DNA of 64,000 bases from Proteles cristata cristata (taxonomy: Eukaryota; Chordata; Mammalia; Carnivora; Hyaenidae). Below, one piece after another: positions 60,213-64,000 of this stretch. Under the pieces are notes generated by a model. It searched no databases and was not told the DNA's origin. It worked only from the letters and a program-made list of their open reading frames with translations. Made by a program: the position numbers and the translations under genes. Within the stretch, counting starts at the first letter, position 1, and the number at the start of each line of letters is the position of its first letter. The stretch is taken from assembly GCA_017311185.1 (NCBI GenBank), contig JAESUZ010000468.1, forward strand, positions 1 to 64,000, written 5' to 3'.

Positions 60213-60424
60213 GGAGACCCAGGGGACTCAGTCAGGTAAGTGTCTGATTTTGGTTCAGATCATGATCTCATGGTTTGTGGGTTCAAGCCCTGCATCAGGC
60301 TCTGCTGACGGTTCAGAGCCTGGAGCCTGCTTCAGATTCTGTGTCTCCCTCTCTCTCTGCCCCTCCCCTGCTTGTGCTCTGTCTCTCTCTCTCTCTCAAA
60401 AATAAATAAACATTTTTAAAAAAG
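60213..60424 (+). mobile_element. CAN-SINE, diverged head
   Basis: GGAGACCCAGGGGACTCAGT replaces the normal head, then GATCATGATCTCATGG, GGGTTCAAGCCCTGCATC, CT tract, AATAAATAAACATTTTT tail. An 11-bp duplication, AAATTTAGGTG, is perfect at 60202-60212 and 60425-60435. Confidence 0.93.
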
Positions 60425-60469
60425 AAATTTAGGTGATACAACAAATCAGAAAGTTAAAGTTATCAGAAG

Positions 60470-61108
60470 ATCCAGAACCAACTAAGCTCTAGAAAGACAA
60501 AATAGGGAGAACAGAAAGAAGGAAGTTACCAAATAATTAACTCAAGAAAATTTACCAGACTGAGAGGTAAGAGTGTCCACCTTGAAAGGACCTATTAAGT
60601 GCCCAGCATAATGAATGAATGAGACACATACTAGGCTTATCAACATGAAATTTCAGAACCCCAGAATATGCAGACTAACTGCTTTCACAGAAAAAAATAA
60701 AGGAGATCACACAAAGGAAATCAAAATGACATCAGATTAAGAAAATAACTCTGGATATTAGAGTTTAAAAAAAGTCTTCAAAATCCAAAGGGAAATTATA
60801 TTATCAAAGAAGAATTCCATATCCAGCTAAACTATCAATCAACCATGGGGATAGAAAAAAGAAATTATCAAATATGCAGTCTCTCCAGAGTTTTGCCTCT
60901 GCTGTGCCCTTTTTCATGAAGGTACTGCAAAATGTGCTCTTGCATAAGACAGAGTAGTTTTGAGATTCAGGAATAAAAGATCAACATAGGGGCAATAAAG
61001 GATATTTCCAGGCTAGTGCTTATTGGAACAGATAAAGGGAGGACTCTAAGCAAAAAGGAATGGAACCGATAGATGGCCTGATATATTCACTTATATGGAA
61101 AACATGCT
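60470..61108 (+). mobile_element. Ancient L1-type LINE fragment
   Basis: Words in order recall old mammalian L1/HAL1 sequence: ACATGAAATTTCAGAACCCC, AAAATGACATCAGATTAAG, GAATTCCATATCCAGCTAAA, CTATCAATCAACCATGGGG. No open frame survives. The subfamily is unclear, and the fragment probably resumes at 61584 after two SINEs. Confidence 0.55.
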
Positions 61109-61126
61109 TAAAAGTCTCTGTAGCGA

Positions 61127-61350
61127 GGGGCGCCTGGGTGGCTTAGTCGGTTAAGCGTCCGACTTTCGCTTAGGTCATGATCTCGCGGTTCTGGGTTCGA
61201 GCCCCGCGTCGGGCTCTGTGCTGACTGCCAGCTCAGAGCCTGGAGCCTGTTTCAGTCTGTGACTCCCTCTCTCTCTGACCCTCCCCTGCTCACGCTGTCT
61301 CTCTCTCTCTCCTAGAAATAAATAAAACATTAAAAAAAAATTTTTTTTTT
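61127..61350 (+). mobile_element. Felid CAN-SINE, young subfamily, inside an older SINE's duplication
   Basis: GGGGCGCCTGGGTGGCTTAG head, CTTTCGCTTAGGTCATG, GACTGCCAGCTCAGAGCC, A/T-rich end. A perfect 15-bp duplication, AAGTCTCTGTAGCGA, lies at 61112-61126 and 61351-61365. Confidence 0.97.
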
Positions 61351-61365
61351 AAGTCTCTGTAGCGA

Positions 61366-61568
61366 AGCACCTGGGTGGCTCAGTCAGCTGAGCAGCCAAC
61401 TCTTGATTTCGACTCAGGTCGAGATCCAGGGTTGTAGGATGGAGCCCCATGTCAGACTCTGTGCTGAGCATGGAGTCTGCTTAGGATTCCCACTCTCTTC
61501 CTCTGCCCCTCTCCCTCACTCATGCTCTCTCTCTCCCAAATAAAATTTGAAAATTCAAAAAATAAAAA
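61366..61568 (+). mobile_element. Older CAN-SINE
   Basis: AGCACCTGGGTGGCTCAGTC head with the older-type CAACTCTTGATTTCGACTCA and GATGGAGCCCCATGTCAGAC, CT tract and A-rich tail. Its own duplication TAAAAGTCTSKRTAG is found at about 61109-61123 and 61569-61583. Confidence 0.92.
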
Positions 61569-61583
61569 TAAAAGTCTGGATAG

Positions 61584-61815
61584 TTTGGAAAAACTAAGTG
61601 ACAGCATATAAAAAAATCTAAGCTTATAAAAACAGATTTAATGCCAGCAAATGCTAAATAAATGTGTAAGAAAGAAAATCAGATCACTTGGCTCTACAGC
61701 AAAATGTTTACATAATCATATACTGAAATGAGTTTAATAAAAATTGTACTATAATTAAGCTAGAAGGATGGGGAGAATGGGTGGTTAAGATGAGCATACT
61801 AAATCCTTTGTCGTA
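61584..61815 (+). mobile_element. Possible continuation of the old LINE fragment
   Basis: A-rich, L1-like composition (GCCAGCAAATGCTAAATAAATG) continues after the SINE pair. The assignment rests on composition and position only. Confidence 0.3.
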
Positions 61816-64000
61816 ACAGAGGATTAAAAGACAGCATCTCAAAATCACATAATTTGAGGGTCAACAAGTTGCAACATCCATTTCTTGCCTCGATGGCAAA
61901 CTAGCACAGGCTACTGGCCCCATCCTCTTGATCCTCCCCAGAGAGGCATAGAAGGAAAGGACCTGAGAAGACAGCAACAACGTGTTGTTTCAACTGTTTT
62001 GAACTAACCGGGTGTTTGGCTGGAGAGAGGGTTGTGCCCAGCCCCCTGGGCACAGGCAGCCAGCACCGCTGTATGAGGGAAGCTCAGAGAAAAGTAGCTG
62101 AAATCTGATTTTGCTCTGCATACCCCCTGACCCCGGACTGCAGAATCCTGGGGCAACAGCCCGGACTCGTGGTGCAGGAGACCCTAAGGATAGATCCAAA
62201 GTGGACCAAAGCCTGTGAAGCGAAGGAGGACACGGCCTTTGGCCGTCAGGCAGCTTCGATCAGAGAGACCCCTCCTGTAGGCCTGTTCCTACCCTCAGTG
62301 TTTGAATAGTTGTCGTTGTCTGAACATTCAAATAAATAAGTAAATATGCTTCATGATCTTCATGATTTAGGAAGTGAATAGTTCTGTGTTTAAGAAAAAA
62401 AGAAGTGACACTTTCCTCCATGCAAGAAGCCAAGCAAGTTGAATTGATTCCCATTTGAGTTGACATGCTTGGCTGGCAGGCTGGCTCCACGCCATGCCCG
62501 TCTGCCCCTCTGCCCTGCAGAACGAGCCCAGAGATGCCTGACAGCATCGGGAAATTGCCAAATCACTGGCCACGGAGCGGGATGTCCAAACAAAGAGAGT
62601 TTTTCGGTCCACTGTCCGTGGAATGAAAGCATTTCATTTCCCCAGTCTCTGATGTACATGTGGGAAAGGCTAGCCCCCCCAGCCCCCAGCTTTTGGAAAG
62701 TAATCGAGTCAGTTGCTTCAAATGGACTGATGATAATTCCTACCAATTAGCTGTATAATAATCATCTTGGCCATGTTTAGTTATCTGAGCAAGAGACTAA
62801 ATTACATACTATTGCATACCAAATAACTTGTATAATATGTATTTAAATAGTCAGAAGCAGCCAGAAGCCACCAGTAGCCTCTTCTCGTCTCCAGTGGTTT
62901 CACTGGCACACTCTGCCATCCTGAGTCTATTTGCACAGCTCAGTTTGAGGGTGTGAGAAAGGGAGAAGAAGGAAAAAATGTATACGCTGTAACCAAGAAA
63001 GAACTGAATCGCCACCGGGAGAAGAGAATGACGTGACGGGGGGGTCGTCGGCTGCACTCATCACCGTTCAGCTTCTGCCTTAAGTTTTCTAAGCATTTTT
63101 GGCTTTTAAAATTGTTGGGGTTTTTGTTTTGTTTTTGTCGGTTGGGGGTGGATGGGTCTTCCAAGCAAGCAAAGCAGTGGCTGGATGTAAATTGACTTCA
63201 TGTGTGGGCCATCGCTGAATTTCTTTCAACAGCTGGTGGCTGTCCCGTTGCCCCGTGGGGCTCCCAGGACTCTGAGTTGGCTTCTGGTCCCACATCACCC
63301 AAGAAATATGTTACGTGGTCTTACGGGCTATAAGCACCTTCTCTAAATGCAAGCTGCTCACGGTGGCTTTCAGCAAAGACATACCTGACGCAGTTAGAGA
63401 TTTCAGTCTCACTGACGGCAGGAAGGAAGGGATGCCGTGGGTATAGATGGGGGTGGGAGGCCCTCTTTTTTCCTGGCACCACCCCCACAGTAAGGGGCAT
63501 CTACTGGAATGAAGTCCCTGTCAGTGCTAACTCACGCCTGCCCCAGTGTCGTAGAGTGAATCTATTGAGAGTCTGCAAGAACTGACCATTTGCTTTCTTT
63601 TCTTACCTCTTCTGTCCCGAGGAAGTGTCTGCTCTGCTGAGCCAAACTTTCCAAACTTGGGTGGGTCCCCCCAGGCCTATGCTGTGTCGGTGAGGGGCGG
63701 CAATGGAACAGGGGGGCAAGCTGGTAATCCTTGCCCACCTTGGATCTAAAGCCAAGTCTGCCTATCATTTTATTAGCAATAAAGCAATTATCATTTTTGG
63801 CATCTTATTTCTCAATTGGTTCTCAACTTGGAGGAAGAAAAAAAAGGCACTGATTTTTGACCCTTTAAGCCCCCAGAGGACAGACTTCTACTGTGGACTT
63901 GATCACTTGATTTCCTCCCTGTAATAGCAGTGGTAAATGACAGGGGAAGTTAGCCGTCTGCATTTCGACCCTAAAAACCCGGGTCCTGAGGCGAAGAAGA
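61816..64000. other. Intergenic, nothing recognised
   Basis: Unique-looking sequence up to the window edge. No credible coding frame, SINE or LINE was seen. Confidence 0.4.

Overview
The window looks like nuclear DNA of a felid, or at least a feliform carnivore. About nineteen copies of a tRNA-derived SINE with the felid CAN-SINE signature are scattered over both strands. Each has a head starting GGGGCGCCTGGGTGGCTCAG, a middle GGTCATGATCTC...GGTTCGAGCCCC, a CT-rich stretch and an A-rich tail, and most are flanked by recognisable target-site duplications. Old mammalian repeats (L2, MIR, ancient L1, a MITE) and one carnivore-type L1 are also present. Nothing bacterial, viral or plasmid-like was seen.

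Only one protein-coding segment can be supported: a large terminal coding exon on the + strand, 47987-49311, followed by a 3' UTR to about 50460. I recognise its product from memory as the C-terminal tail of zinc finger protein 407 (ZNF407). It follows a good splice acceptor with a CTAAC branch site and ends in two usable poly(A) signals. Positions 1 to 47986 are then the 3' part of the last intron, and 50461 to 64000 is downstream intergenic DNA. No C2H2 finger is encoded in the window; the fingers must lie in exons further upstream.

Layout. 1-10 kb: intron with SINEs, a MIR, an L2 3' end and a MITE. 10.45-12.25 kb: a strong intragenic CpG island with a G-quadruplex-forming run. 10.1-21.8 kb: a stretch around that island with no SINE or LINE that I can recognise, rich in unique AT-rich sequence and TAATTA homeodomain-type motifs, suggesting a regulatory block. 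22-38 kb: intron with SINEs, an ancient minus-strand L1, a 5'-inverted younger L1 and a MIR. 39-44 kb: a second SINE-poor stretch. 47.99-50.46 kb: the exon and its 3' UTR. 50.5-64 kb: intergenic, GC-rich near 57 kb, with SINEs and an old L1 fragment near 60.5-61.8 kb.

No new multi-gene system is present. The observations most worth following are the CpG island inside the SINE-free block, the repeated hydrophobic-acidic motif in the protein tail, and two independent cases in which a SINE landed inside the target-site duplication of an earlier retrotransposon.
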